Shown here piece by piece: positions 31,654-39,238 of a DNA stretch of 64,000 nucleotides. Each line of letters opens with the position of its first letter. Position 1 is the first letter of the stretch. This DNA is from Cellulomonas wangsupingiae (GTDB lineage Bacteria > Actinomycetota > Actinomycetes > Actinomycetales > Cellulomonadaceae), in the NCBI RefSeq assembly GCF_024508275.1, contig NZ_CP101989.1:2108001-2172000 (forward strand). The letters run 5' to 3'. The notes beneath the pieces were generated by a model. That model had not been told where the DNA came from and searched no databases. It saw only the letters and a program-made list of their open reading frames with translations. Made by a program: the position numbers and the translations under genes.

Positions 31654-32589
31654 GTGGAGCCCATGCTCGCCACCCCTGCGCCCGCACCGGGTCGGCTGCC
31701 GCGCGGGACCGGATGGGTGTACGAGGTCAAGTGGGACGGCGTCCGGGTCCTGGCCGACGTGCACGGCGGGCGCGTGCGACTGACGAGCCGCAACGAGCGG
31801 GACGTCACACCCGCGTACCCCGAGCTCGACGGCCTGGCCGCCCTCGGGGACGTGCTCCTGGACGGCGAGGTGGTCCTGCTGGACGCCGGGAAGCCGTCGT
31901 TCGCGGCGCTCGCGGAGCGGATGCACGTCCGGGACCCGCGCCGCGCCGGCGCGCTGGCCGCGGCCCGTCCGGTGACCTACCTGGTGTTCGACGTGCTGCG
32001 CCTCGACGGCGAGGACCTGACGGGTCGCCCCTTCGCGGAGCGCCGCGCCGCCCTCGACACGCTCGTGCTGCCGGAGCACGTGCAGGTCTCGCCGCTGTAC
32101 GACGACGGCGACGACCTGTGGCAGGTGACCGCGGCCCACGGGCTGGAGGGGGTCGTCGCCAAGCGCCGGGAGTCCCCCTACCGGGCGGGTCGGCGCTCGG
32201 CCGACTGGGTGAAGTCGGCCCACCGCCGCAGCCGCACCGCGGTCGTCGGGGGGTGGCGCCCGGAGTCGACCGGCACCGGACGCCTGGGGGCGCTGCTGCT
32301 GGGGGCGCCCGACGCGTCGGGCGGGCTGCGCTACCTGGGACGGGCGGGCTCGGGCCTCGGCGGCCCCGCCGCCCGCACGATGCGCGACCTCCTCGAGGAG
32401 CACGGGCGCTCGGCCAGCCCGTTCGTCGACGACGTGCCCGCCGTGGACGCGCGTGGCACGGTCTGGGTGGACCCCGTCGTCCTGGTCGACACGCTGTACC
32501 TGGTGCGGACGCCGAGCGGGCGGCTGCGTCAGCCCGTGGTCCGCGGTGTGCGCACCGACACGACGGCCGACCCGTGGGAGCAGCCGTGA
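31654..32589 (+). CDS. ligD: ATP-dependent DNA ligase (LigD ligase module)
   Basis: About 311 residues. The nucleotidyltransferase motif I is YEVKWDGVRVLAD, with the AMP-accepting Lys in VKWDG. Motif III (YLVFDVLRLDGEDL), IV (EGVVAKRRESPY) and V (WVKSAHRR) are present, followed by an OB fold (RTAVVGGWRPESTGTG). This is the ligase part of LigD as a separate protein. It seals DNA ends held by Ku. GTG at 31654 is chosen over an ATG three codons later on the basis of the CAGGAT hexamer. The polymerase part follows 22 bp downstream as its own gene. The symbol is by function; LigC is an alternative name. Confidence 0.9.
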   Translation: MEPMLATPAPAPGRLPRGTGWVYEVKWDGVRVLADVHGGRVRLTSRNERDVTPAYPELDGLAALGDVLLDGEVVLLDAGKPSFAALAERMHVRDPRRAGALAAARPVTYLVFDVLRLDGEDLTGRPFAERRAALDTLVLPEHVQVSPLYDDGDDLWQVTAAHGLEGVVAKRRESPYRAGRRSADWVKSAHRRSRTAVVGGWRPESTGTGRLGALLLGAPDASGGLRYLGRAGSGLGGPAARTMRDLLEEHGRSASPFVDDVPAVDARGTVWVDPVVLVDTLYLVRTPSGRLRQPVVRGVRTDTTADPWEQP

Positions 32590-32611
32590 CGCACGACGAG
32601 GAGAGGACCGG

Positions 32612-33493
32612 ATGAGCCCCGAGCGCCAGACCGTGGACGTCGGTGGACGCCCCGTGCGCCTGACCCACCTGGACAAGGTCCTGTACCCCGCGACGGGCAC
32701 GACCAAGGCGGAGGTCATGGACTACCTCGTCCGCGTGGAGCCGGCCGTCCTGCGCCAGCTGCGCGACCGTCCCGTCACCCGGATCCGCTGGCCCGAGGGC
32801 GTGGGCGGCGAGAAGTTCTTCGAGAAGAACACGCCGCGCGGTGCTCCGGCCTGGCTGCGGCACCAGCAGCTGCCCGCGTCGCCGGGCTCCGACGACGAGG
32901 GCACGGTCCTGGACCTGCCGTTCATCGACGACCTCGCCGGCCTGATGTGGGCGGCGAACTCGGGGGCACTCGAGCTGCACACGCCGCAGTGGACGGTGGG
33001 GCCGCGCGGTGGCGTGCGCGGCGCGGACCGGCTCGTCGTGGACCTCGACCCCGGCCCCGGCGCGGGCCTGGACGAGTGCGCGCGCGTCGCGCACCTGGTG
33101 GCCGAGCGCCTGCGCGACGACGGCCTGACGCACACCGTGCCCGTGACGTCCGGCTCGAAGGGCCTGCAGCTGTACGCGCCGCTGCCGCGGCCACGGTCGG
33201 CCGCGACCGTCCGCGAGGACGCGCGCGTGCTCGCGCACGCGCTCGCGGCCGAGCACCCGCGCCTCGTCGTCGCCCAGCAGCGCAAGGACCTGCGGGGCGG
33301 CAAGGTCCTGGTCGACTGGTCGCAGAACCACGCCGCGAAGACGACGATCACGCCCTGGTCGCTGCGAGGGCGCGACCGTCCGACCGTCGCCGCACCGCGG
33401 CACTGGGACGAGATCGGGCCGGGTCTGCGGCAGCTGACGGCCGACGAGGCGGCGGACCGTCTGGCACGCGACGGCGACCCTTTCGACTCCTGA
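32612..33493 (+). CDS. ligD: LigD-type primase-polymerase
   Basis: About 293 residues of the archaeo-eukaryotic primase-like polymerase module of LigD: VRLTHLDKVLYPATGTTKAE, FFEKNTPRGAPAWL, the catalytic Asp pair in RLVVDLDPGPGAG, PVTSGSKGLQLYAPL, and LVDWSQNHAAKTTITPWSLR. It adds ribonucleotides or fills gaps at ends held by Ku. An ATG with GAGGAGAGG upstream sets the start. It lies 22 bp after the ligase gene, so they share a transcript. Neither protein has the ~120-residue LigD phosphoesterase (PE) domain, which trims 3' ends in fused enzymes. Confidence 0.92.
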   Translation: MSPERQTVDVGGRPVRLTHLDKVLYPATGTTKAEVMDYLVRVEPAVLRQLRDRPVTRIRWPEGVGGEKFFEKNTPRGAPAWLRHQQLPASPGSDDEGTVLDLPFIDDLAGLMWAANSGALELHTPQWTVGPRGGVRGADRLVVDLDPGPGAGLDECARVAHLVAERLRDDGLTHTVPVTSGSKGLQLYAPLPRPRSAATVREDARVLAHALAAEHPRLVVAQQRKDLRGGKVLVDWSQNHAAKTTITPWSLRGRDRPTVAAPRHWDEIGPGLRQLTADEAADRLARDGDPFDS

Positions 33494-33614
33494 CCCGTGG
33501 TGCACGCCGATCCCACCGGCCGGGCCCGCCTCGGATGGCGGCCCCCGGCGGCTGCTGGCAGCGTGGAGGACCACCCGGGCCGGACGGGCCCGGCACGCAC
33601 GCGAAGGAGTGGTC

Positions 33615-34187
33615 ATGGCACGCGATCTGCCGAAGTACACCGTCCCGTCGCTCACCCCGGAGGACGGCGCGAAGGTGGCGGCGATCCTGCAGGAGCGGCT
33701 CAACGCGCTGAACGACCTGGCGCTCACCCTCAAGCACATCCACTGGAACGTCGTCGGCCCGCACTTCATCGCCGTGCACGAGATGCTCGACCCCCAGGTC
33801 GACGCGGTGCGGCTGATGGTCGACGCCACCGCCGAGCGCATCGCGACGCTCGGTGCGGCACCGGTCGGCACGCCGGGTGCGCTCGTCGCGGCCCGCACCT
33901 GGGACGACTACGCGATCGGGCGCGCCACGACCACGGAGCACCTCGGGGCGCTGGACGAGGTCTACGTCGGCGTCATCACCGACCACCGCAAGGCGGCCGC
34001 GGAGACGGAGGAGCTCGACACCGTCACGAACGACCTGCTGGTCGGACACCTGGCGGAGCTCGAGCTCTTCCACTGGTTCGTCCGCGCGCACCTCGAGTCG
34101 TCCGGCGGCGCGCTGTCGACCGCCGGTGCCGCCACGGAGAAGGCCGCGGCGAAGGCCGCCGCCTCCGCCGAGCGCAAGGCCCCGTGA
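33615..34187 (+). CDS. dps: Dps-family ferritin-like DNA-protection protein
   Basis: About 190 residues. The ferroxidase-site signature is HIHWNVVGPHFIAVHEMLDP with DAVRLMVDATAERIATLG, typical of Dps. The last ~25 residues (GAATEKAAAKAAASAERKAP) form an Ala/Lys tail that may bind DNA, as in mycobacterial Dps. It oxidises and stores iron and protects DNA from peroxide. ATG at 33615 has AAGGAG 6 nt upstream; a GTG two codons earlier is less likely. Its stop overlaps the next start (GTGA), so it is coupled to the App1-like phosphatase. Confidence 0.93.
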   Translation: MARDLPKYTVPSLTPEDGAKVAAILQERLNALNDLALTLKHIHWNVVGPHFIAVHEMLDPQVDAVRLMVDATAERIATLGAAPVGTPGALVAARTWDDYAIGRATTTEHLGALDEVYVGVITDHRKAAAETEELDTVTNDLLVGHLAELELFHWFVRAHLESSGGALSTAGAATEKAAAKAAASAERKAP

Positions 34188-35383
34188 CCGCGCCCCAGGG
34201 CCCGGCGGCGTCCGACGCGCACCCCCTGCCCTCCGGCGCGTCCGCGTCGGACGAGGACGGGCTGCGCGCGGGACGGGTGTCGCCGCGCATCGAGAACCCC
34301 GACGGCAGCCCGGTGCAGCAGCTGCACGTCGCCGCACGCCTCGAGGACCGGTTCGACGCCGCGGTGGCGCGCGTCCTTCGTCGCCGCGGCTGGACCGTGC
34401 GGGTCATCGGCTACGCCGGGTACGGGTCGGGTGGTCGCGTGCGTGTCCTGGCGCGCACGCTGCTGGCCTCCCCGAACGTCCGTCAGCGTGACCTGCCCGA
34501 CGCGGGCGCCGGAGCCCAGACGGGTGAGCGCCTCGCGCCGCCGGTGCGCGGGTGGCGGTCGTTCTTCACCGCACCCGTCGCGGGTGCCACCGTCGAGGTG
34601 ACGATCGCCGGTACCACGCACCGCCTGACGGCGGATCGTGGCGGCTACGTCGACGCGATGGTCGAGGCAGACCTCCCCCCGGGATGGCACGACGTCGAGC
34701 TGACGTCGCTGGACGACGCCCGCACCACGGCGCGGATCGTCGTGGTCGGGCCCGAGCCGACGGTCGGCATCGTCAGCGACATCGACGACACGGTCATGGT
34801 CACGCGCCTGCCGCGTCCCCTGGTGGCGGCGTGGAACGTCTTCGTCCGGCACGAGAGCGCCCGCGAGGCGGTGCCGGGCATGTCCCGCCTGTACCGCGAG
34901 CTGCAGGCCTCGCGGCCCGACTCCCCCGTCGTGTACCTGTCGACGGGCGCGTGGAACGCGGCACCGGCGATCGGGCGGTTCCTGCGGCAGCACGACTACC
35001 CCGCCGGGCCGCTGCTGCTGACGGACTGGGGACCGACCAACACCGGGCTGTTCCGCAGCGGGCAGCGGCACAAGGTGGCGCAGCTGCGTCGGCTGTTCGC
35101 CGAGATGCCCCAGGTGCGGTGGATCCTCGTCGGCGACGACGGCCAGCACGACCCGCAGATCTACGCCGGCGCGGTCGCGCGGCACCGCGACCGCGTGGAG
35201 GCCGTGCTCATCCGCCAGCTGACCGCGGGCGAGCACGTGCTCTCGCACGGTCTGCCCACGGCCACGCCGGAGCAGGAGGAGCAGCAGGACCGGGCGGACG
35301 ACGTCCCGGGCGTCGAGGTGCTGCTGGGAGCGGACGGCGAGGAGCTCCTGCGCCAGGCGCGCGCGGCCGGCCTCACGGCCTGA
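34184..35383 (+). CDS. App1-type phosphatidate phosphatase (DUF2183)
   Basis: About 399 residues. The DUF2183 catalytic domain carries the HAD-like signature VSDIDDTVMVTRLP (Asp199, Asp201), then SPVVYLSTGAWNAAPAIGRF, LLLTDWGPTNTGLFRSG and WILVGDDGQHDPQIY. A preceding beta domain (FFTAPVAGATVEVTIAGTT) is usual for bacterial members. Yeast App1 is a Mg-dependent phosphatidate phosphatase; bacterial function is untested. The GTG start overlaps the dps stop. The long open frame before this point belongs to other frames. It is convergent, 10 bp apart, with a small minus-strand gene. Confidence 0.88.
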   Translation: MTAPQGPAASDAHPLPSGASASDEDGLRAGRVSPRIENPDGSPVQQLHVAARLEDRFDAAVARVLRRRGWTVRVIGYAGYGSGGRVRVLARTLLASPNVRQRDLPDAGAGAQTGERLAPPVRGWRSFFTAPVAGATVEVTIAGTTHRLTADRGGYVDAMVEADLPPGWHDVELTSLDDARTTARIVVVGPEPTVGIVSDIDDTVMVTRLPRPLVAAWNVFVRHESAREAVPGMSRLYRELQASRPDSPVVYLSTGAWNAAPAIGRFLRQHDYPAGPLLLTDWGPTNTGLFRSGQRHKVAQLRRLFAEMPQVRWILVGDDGQHDPQIYAGAVARHRDRVEAVLIRQLTAGEHVLSHGLPTATPEQEEQQDRADDVPGVEVLLGADGEELLRQARAAGLTA

Positions 35384-35393
35384 GGCCTCGGTG

Positions 35394-35606
35394 TCAGAGA
35401 CGCTCGGGGTCGTCCCACTCGTCGCTCGACGCGATGGCCTCGTCGTCGGGCTCGAGCTCGGACGCCCGCAGCGAGCGGGGCGCCCGCGCGGCGTCACCGC
35501 CCGCGCGGGCGTCCGCCGTCCCGAGCTCCGCGTCGGTCAGCGGCTGGTCGGCGAGGCGGTGCGCCGCGGGGTCGGACGTCAGGTCGCGCGAACGGTGGGG
35601 GCTCAT
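35394..35606 (-). CDS. Small hypothetical protein
   Basis: 70 residues, hydrophilic and acidic at the end (ELEPDDEAIASSDEWDDPER), with no recognisable domain or membrane segment. The ATG at 35606 has TAGAAC 6 nt upstream, fitting a leaderless start. Codon bias is consistent with coding. Function unknown. Confidence 0.5.
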   Translation of the reverse strand: MSPHRSRDLTSDPAAHRLADQPLTDAELGTADARAGGDAARAPRSLRASELEPDDEAIASSDEWDDPERL

Positions 35607-35788
35607 GCACCGGTTCTACCCCGGGACGGGCTCCGTCCGCACCCGCTCGACGCCCCTCACCCGCGTGTCGCCCGCGCGGCGAGGGCGTGTCGCCCGCCGC
35701 CGTGGACACACGCGACCGGCCCCGCGCAGGACGGCCCGGACGGGAGCCACTGCCGACGCACCGTGCATCGGACCAGGTCACGGGCGCG

Positions 35789-35838
35789 CATGTGACGAAA
35801 GTCCCAGGAGACAAACATCACATGACTTGGGCTGGGAC
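35789..35838. promoter_or_regulatory. Two interleaved inverted repeats upstream of mqo
   Basis: CATGTGA (35789-35795) is complementary to TCACATG (35818-35824). GTCCCAG (35801-35807) is complementary to CTGGGAC (35832-35838). The two 7-bp pairs are interleaved (A-B-A'-B'), the order of an H-type pseudoknot, in an unusually AT-rich patch. They end 18 nt before the mqo -10 hexamer. If transcribed they could form a pseudoknot; if not, they are two nested operators. Confidence 0.5.
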
Positions 35839-35855
35839 CGCCCCGGAGCCCGACC

Positions 35856-35861
35856 TAGCAT
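35856..35861 (+). promoter_or_regulatory. -10 hexamer for leaderless mqo transcript
   Basis: TAGCAT lies 6 nt before the GTG at 35868. Confidence 0.5.
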
Positions 35862-35867
35862 CGCCGC

Positions 35868-37358
35868 GTGGCACCCCGAACGCACGACACCGCGGCCGAC
35901 GTCGACGTCCTCCTGGTGGGCGGGGGCATCATGAGCGCGACGCTCGCGTCGCTGCTCGGGTCCCTCGAGCCGGACTGGCGCATCGAGATCCACGAGCGCC
36001 TGGACGCCGTCGCCCTCGAGAGCTCGAACCCGTGGAACAACGCGGGCACCGGGCACGCGGCGCTGTGCGAGCTCAACTACACCCCGCAGCGGCCCGACGG
36101 CACCGTCGACGTCAGCAAGGCCGTGAGGATCAACGAGCAGTACGAGCTCTCGCGCGAGCTGTGGCACCACCTGGCAGCCGCCGGCCGTCTGCCCGGTGCG
36201 GCGGACGCCGTCTCCACGACACCGCACATGACGTTCGTGCGGGGTGCGGCCGACGTCGAGTTCCTGCGCCGCCGCTGGGAGGCCCTGCGCGCGCACCCGC
36301 TCTTCGCCGAGATGGAGTTCACGACCGACCCCGCGGTCATCGAGCGGTGGGCGCCCCTGCTCATGGCGCAGCGCACGGACGACGAGCCGGTCGCCGCCAC
36401 GCGCGCCACCTGGGGCACCGACGTGGACTTCGGCTCGCTCACCCGCGCGATGCTGACGGACGCCACCACCCGCGGCGCGCGCCTGCACACGAGCAGCGAG
36501 GTCACGCGCCTCAAGCGGCTGCGCGACGGCCGGTGGCGCGTCACCGTGGCCGACAGGCGCTGGAACGGCGGCCCCCCGCGCACCGTGACGGCGCGCTTCG
36601 TGTTCGTCGGCGCCGGCGGCGGTGCGCTGCACCTGCTGCAGCGCGCGCGCATCAAGGAGATCCGCGGGTACGCCGGCTTCCCCATCAGCGGCCAGTTCCT
36701 GCGGACCACGCGTCCTGAGATCGTCGAGCAGCACCGCGCGAAGGTGTACGGCAAGGCCGCGATCGGTGCGCCGCCGATGTCCGTGCCGCACCTCGACGCG
36801 CGCGTCGTCGACGGTGGCCGCGCGCTGATGTTCGGTCCGTACGCCGGCTGGTCGATGAAGTTCCTCAAGCGCGGGTCGTGGACCGACCTGCTGCGGTCGG
36901 TGCGGCCCGGCAACCTGGTCCCGATGCTGGCCGTGGGCCTGCGGAACGTCGACCTGCTGACCTACCTGGTGCGCGAGGTGACGGCGTCGGACACGGCACG
37001 CCTGCGCTCGCTGCGCGCGTACATGCCCTCGGCCCACCCCCGCGACTGGGAGCTCGTCACCGCCGGTCAGCGCGTCCAGGTCATCAAGCGTGGCAAGGGT
37101 GGCGGCGTCCTGGAGTTCGGCACCGAGCTCGTCGCCTCCGCCGACGGGTCGATCGCGGGCCTGCTGGGGGCGTCCCCGGGTGCGTCCACCGCGGTCGCCA
37201 CCATGCTCGACCTGCTCGACCGCTGCTTCCCGGAGCACGCGGAGACCTGGCGCCCGCGCCTGCACCAGATGATGCCGAGCCTCGGGGGCGCCGAGTGGGA
37301 CGCCGCGATGGAGCTCCACCAGCTCGTGGACGACGGGACGCTCACGGGCGGACACTGA
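35868..37358 (+). CDS. mqo: Malate:quinone oxidoreductase
   Basis: A 496-residue membrane-associated FAD enzyme that oxidises malate to oxaloacetate and passes electrons to quinone. Family marks: DVLLVGGGIMSATLASLLG (FAD), NPWNNAGTGHAALCELNYT, VSTTPHMTFVRG, ATWGTDVDFGSLTRAM, GGGALHLLQRA, FPISGQFLRT and ASPGASTAVATMLDLL. Length equals the norm for actinobacterial Mqo. GTG at 35868 has TAGCAT 6 nt before it. It joins the TCA cycle with the sdhCAB operon 7 kb away. An unusual pair of interleaved inverted repeats upstream suggests specific regulation. Confidence 0.96.
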   Translation: MAPRTHDTAADVDVLLVGGGIMSATLASLLGSLEPDWRIEIHERLDAVALESSNPWNNAGTGHAALCELNYTPQRPDGTVDVSKAVRINEQYELSRELWHHLAAAGRLPGAADAVSTTPHMTFVRGAADVEFLRRRWEALRAHPLFAEMEFTTDPAVIERWAPLLMAQRTDDEPVAATRATWGTDVDFGSLTRAMLTDATTRGARLHTSSEVTRLKRLRDGRWRVTVADRRWNGGPPRTVTARFVFVGAGGGALHLLQRARIKEIRGYAGFPISGQFLRTTRPEIVEQHRAKVYGKAAIGAPPMSVPHLDARVVDGGRALMFGPYAGWSMKFLKRGSWTDLLRSVRPGNLVPMLAVGLRNVDLLTYLVREVTASDTARLRSLRAYMPSAHPRDWELVTAGQRVQVIKRGKGGGVLEFGTELVASADGSIAGLLGASPGASTAVATMLDLLDRCFPEHAETWRPRLHQMMPSLGGAEWDAAMELHQLVDDGTLTGGH

Positions 37359-37362
37359 CCTC

Positions 37363-37680
37363 GTGCACGACGACGACACGACGCCCGACCCGACCACCGC
37401 GGAGGACCTGCCCCTGCCCGTCAGCGCGCCCATGCGGCACGCCAAGGTGCGGGCGTTCACGGACCACACCACCGTCGGCCAGGTCGTCGTCGACCCGGAC
37501 GGAGCCGTCACCATCGGCTGCGCCTGCGGCATGACGCTGACCAACGGCCCCGGCTGGTCCCTCGACGAGCACATCCGGCTGCACCGCGCCGAGGCGCGCT
37601 ACCTCGCGCTCTCCGCCGTCGCGCCCGAGGGCATCCCGCGCCTGGTGGCTCGCCCTGCGGAGGCGGGCGCGCAGGCCTGA
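37363..37680 (+). CDS. Hypothetical protein with C-A-C motif
   Basis: 105 residues starting at a GTG 5 bp after the mqo stop. The middle (VGQVVVDPDGAVTIGCACGM) has a CxC pair, followed by GPGWSLDEHIRLHRAEARYL, which may supply His ligands for a metal. Acidic N-terminus. It is probably co-transcribed with mqo. I do not recognise the family. Confidence 0.6.
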   Translation: MHDDDTTPDPTTAEDLPLPVSAPMRHAKVRAFTDHTTVGQVVVDPDGAVTIGCACGMTLTNGPGWSLDEHIRLHRAEARYLALSAVAPEGIPRLVARPAEAGAQA

Positions 37681-37682
37681 GG

Positions 37683-37958
37683 TCAGCCTGCGCTGCGGGC
37701 CGCGATCCGTTCCTGCACCTCGGGACGGCGCAGGGGCGGGACCGTCGCCGGGGGGCGACGGCGCTCCGGCAGGTCGTCCAGCAGGTGCGCCGTGATGTGG
37801 GCGATCTGCGCCACCGCACGCTCGAACGGCTCACGCGTCGCCTCGGACAGCTGCTGGACCCCGGTGACCTTGCGCACGTACTGGCGCGCGGCGGCCTCGA
37901 TCTCGTCGTCGGTGGCGTGCGGCTCCAAGCCGCGCAGCGTCGTGATGTTCCTGCACAT
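37683..37958 (-). CDS. DUF2277 family protein
   Basis: About 91 residues starting MCRNITTLRGLEPHATDDEI, the hallmark of DUF2277, followed by EAAARQYVRKVTGVQQLS. The single N-terminal Cys is conserved in the family. No function is known. The start ATG has minus-strand TAGTTT 8 nt upstream. It is convergent with the preceding gene and 11 bp downstream of ogt, so it could also be read from the ogt transcript. Confidence 0.88.
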   Translation of the reverse strand: MCRNITTLRGLEPHATDDEIEAAARQYVRKVTGVQQLSEATREPFERAVAQIAHITAHLLDDLPERRRPPATVPPLRRPEVQERIAARSAG

Positions 37959-37966
37959 GCCACGAG

Positions 37967-37972
37967 AAACTA
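37967..37972 (-). promoter_or_regulatory. -10 hexamer before DUF2277 gene
   Basis: Minus-strand TAGTTT lies 8 nt before the ATG at 37958, overlapping the end of ogt. Confidence 0.4.
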
Positions 37973-38593
37973 CGCCTGGCGCGCGCCCGTGGCGAGGGGT
38001 CGGGTGGTGCGCTCGAGGTCGAGCAGCAGGCACTTGGCGTGCTCGCCGCCCGCGTAGCGGCCCGGGGTCCCGTCCGAGCGCACGACGCGGTGGCAGGGGA
38101 CGAGGACCGGCACGGGGTTGAGGGCGCACGCCGTGCCGACGGCCCGCACCGCCGTGGGCCGGCCCGTCGCCGCCGCGACCTGCGCGTACGACGCCGTCGC
38201 GCCGTAGCCGACCTGCGGCAGCGCCGCGACGACCGCACGACGGAAGCCCTTGGTCAGGCGCAGGTCGACGGGCACGTCGAACGCGCGACGCGCGCCCGTG
38301 AAGTACTCGTCGAGCTCGCGCAGCACCGGGTCCAGCCGGGAGCCGCCCTCCAGGACGCGCGGGCTCACGCGCGCCGCGAGGTCCGCCAGCGCGTCGGCGT
38401 GGCCCTGGACCTCGAACGCGACGCGCAGCACGCCGGACTCCCCCGCGGCCACCAGCAGGCGCCCGACGGGCGAGTCGACGACGCGGTAGGTGACGTCCAG
38501 CAGCCCGTCGGCCTGGGCGCGTGCGACCAGGCGGTCGTGCAGGGTGCCCAGGTGCTCGGCCGCTGCTCCGTCTGTCCGGTGCGTGGTCGTCAT
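37970..38593 (-). CDS. ogt: Methylated-DNA-protein-cysteine methyltransferase
   Basis: 207 residues. The suicide Cys167 is in VLVPCHRVVRSDG. The C-terminal DNA-binding part has YAQVAAATGRPTAVRAVGTA and YAGGEHAKCLLLDLE. The N-terminal half is the usual ribonuclease-like domain (SPVGRLLVAAGESGVLRVAF). It removes methyl groups from O6-methylguanine. It has no Ada-type regulatory domain. Its ATG overlaps the sigma gene stop (ATGA) with AGGGG upstream, so its expression is coupled to that of the sigma factor. Confidence 0.95.
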   Translation of the reverse strand: MTTTHRTDGAAAEHLGTLHDRLVARAQADGLLDVTYRVVDSPVGRLLVAAGESGVLRVAFEVQGHADALADLAARVSPRVLEGGSRLDPVLRELDEYFTGARRAFDVPVDLRLTKGFRRAVVAALPQVGYGATASYAQVAAATGRPTAVRAVGTACALNPVPVLVPCHRVVRSDGTPGRYAGGEHAKCLLLDLERTTRPLATGARQA

Positions 38594-39096
38594 GACGTCC
38601 CCTCCTCGTGGTGCGTCCGGCCGTACGTCAGCCGCAGCGCCGCGACGCCGTCCGCGCCCGCGCGCCTGGCCGCTGCGTGCGTGCCGCCGAGCAGCGCGGC
38701 GACCTCGGGGTAGGGCAGGCCGCCCAGGTGGTGCAGGACGACGGCCCGGCGCTGCTTGTCGGGCAGGGCGCCCACGGCCCGCCAGAGGTCGAGGTCACGC
38801 TCCCCCGGACCCGGCGCCGCGCCCACGAGGGGAGCCCCGTGGACCGTGCCGGGGTCGTCGACGGGCAGGGCGTGCCGACCGCGCCGGCGCAGCTCGTCGA
38901 CCACCTTGCGGCGTGCGACGGTCACGAGCCACGCCTCGACGTTCACGTCCGCGGGCAGCGTGGGCCAGGCCCGCAGCGCCGAGAGGAACGTCTCGGACCA
39001 GGCGTCGTCGGCGTCGGGTGCACCGAGCACGGCGCGGCACACCCGCAGCACCGTGCCGCCGTGCTCGCGCACGACGTCCTCGAACGGTCCGGTCAT
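38590..39096 (-). CDS. ECF-type RNA polymerase sigma factor
   Basis: About 168 residues. Region 2 reads VCRAVLGAPDADDAWSETFL and VEAWLVTVARRKVVDELRRR. Region 4 reads VGALPDKQRRAVVLHHLGGL and PYPEVAALLGGTHAAARRAG. Length and layout fit an extracytoplasmic-function sigma factor. No anti-sigma gene is adjacent; instead it overlaps ogt. In similar actinobacterial pairs this arrangement recurs, suggesting a sigma factor serving alkylation repair, but the signal is unknown. The ATG at 39096 was chosen for the MTGPFEDVVREHGGTVLRVC start; upstream frame is non-coding. Confidence 0.87.
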   Translation of the reverse strand: MTGPFEDVVREHGGTVLRVCRAVLGAPDADDAWSETFLSALRAWPTLPADVNVEAWLVTVARRKVVDELRRRGRHALPVDDPGTVHGAPLVGAAPGPGERDLDLWRAVGALPDKQRRAVVLHHLGGLPYPEVAALLGGTHAAARRAGADGVAALRLTYGRTHHEEGTS

Positions 39097-39238
39097 CCCC
39101 ACAGTGTGCAGACGTCGCGCAGCCGCGTGGTGTGAGGTGCCGGTGCGCGCGCGCCCGCGCCAGCACTTGACCGGCCGGTCGGGACGGCGCAGCGTGGGAA
39201 GTGGTGCTCGACGCGGAGCGCCACCACGAGGGGGCGAC

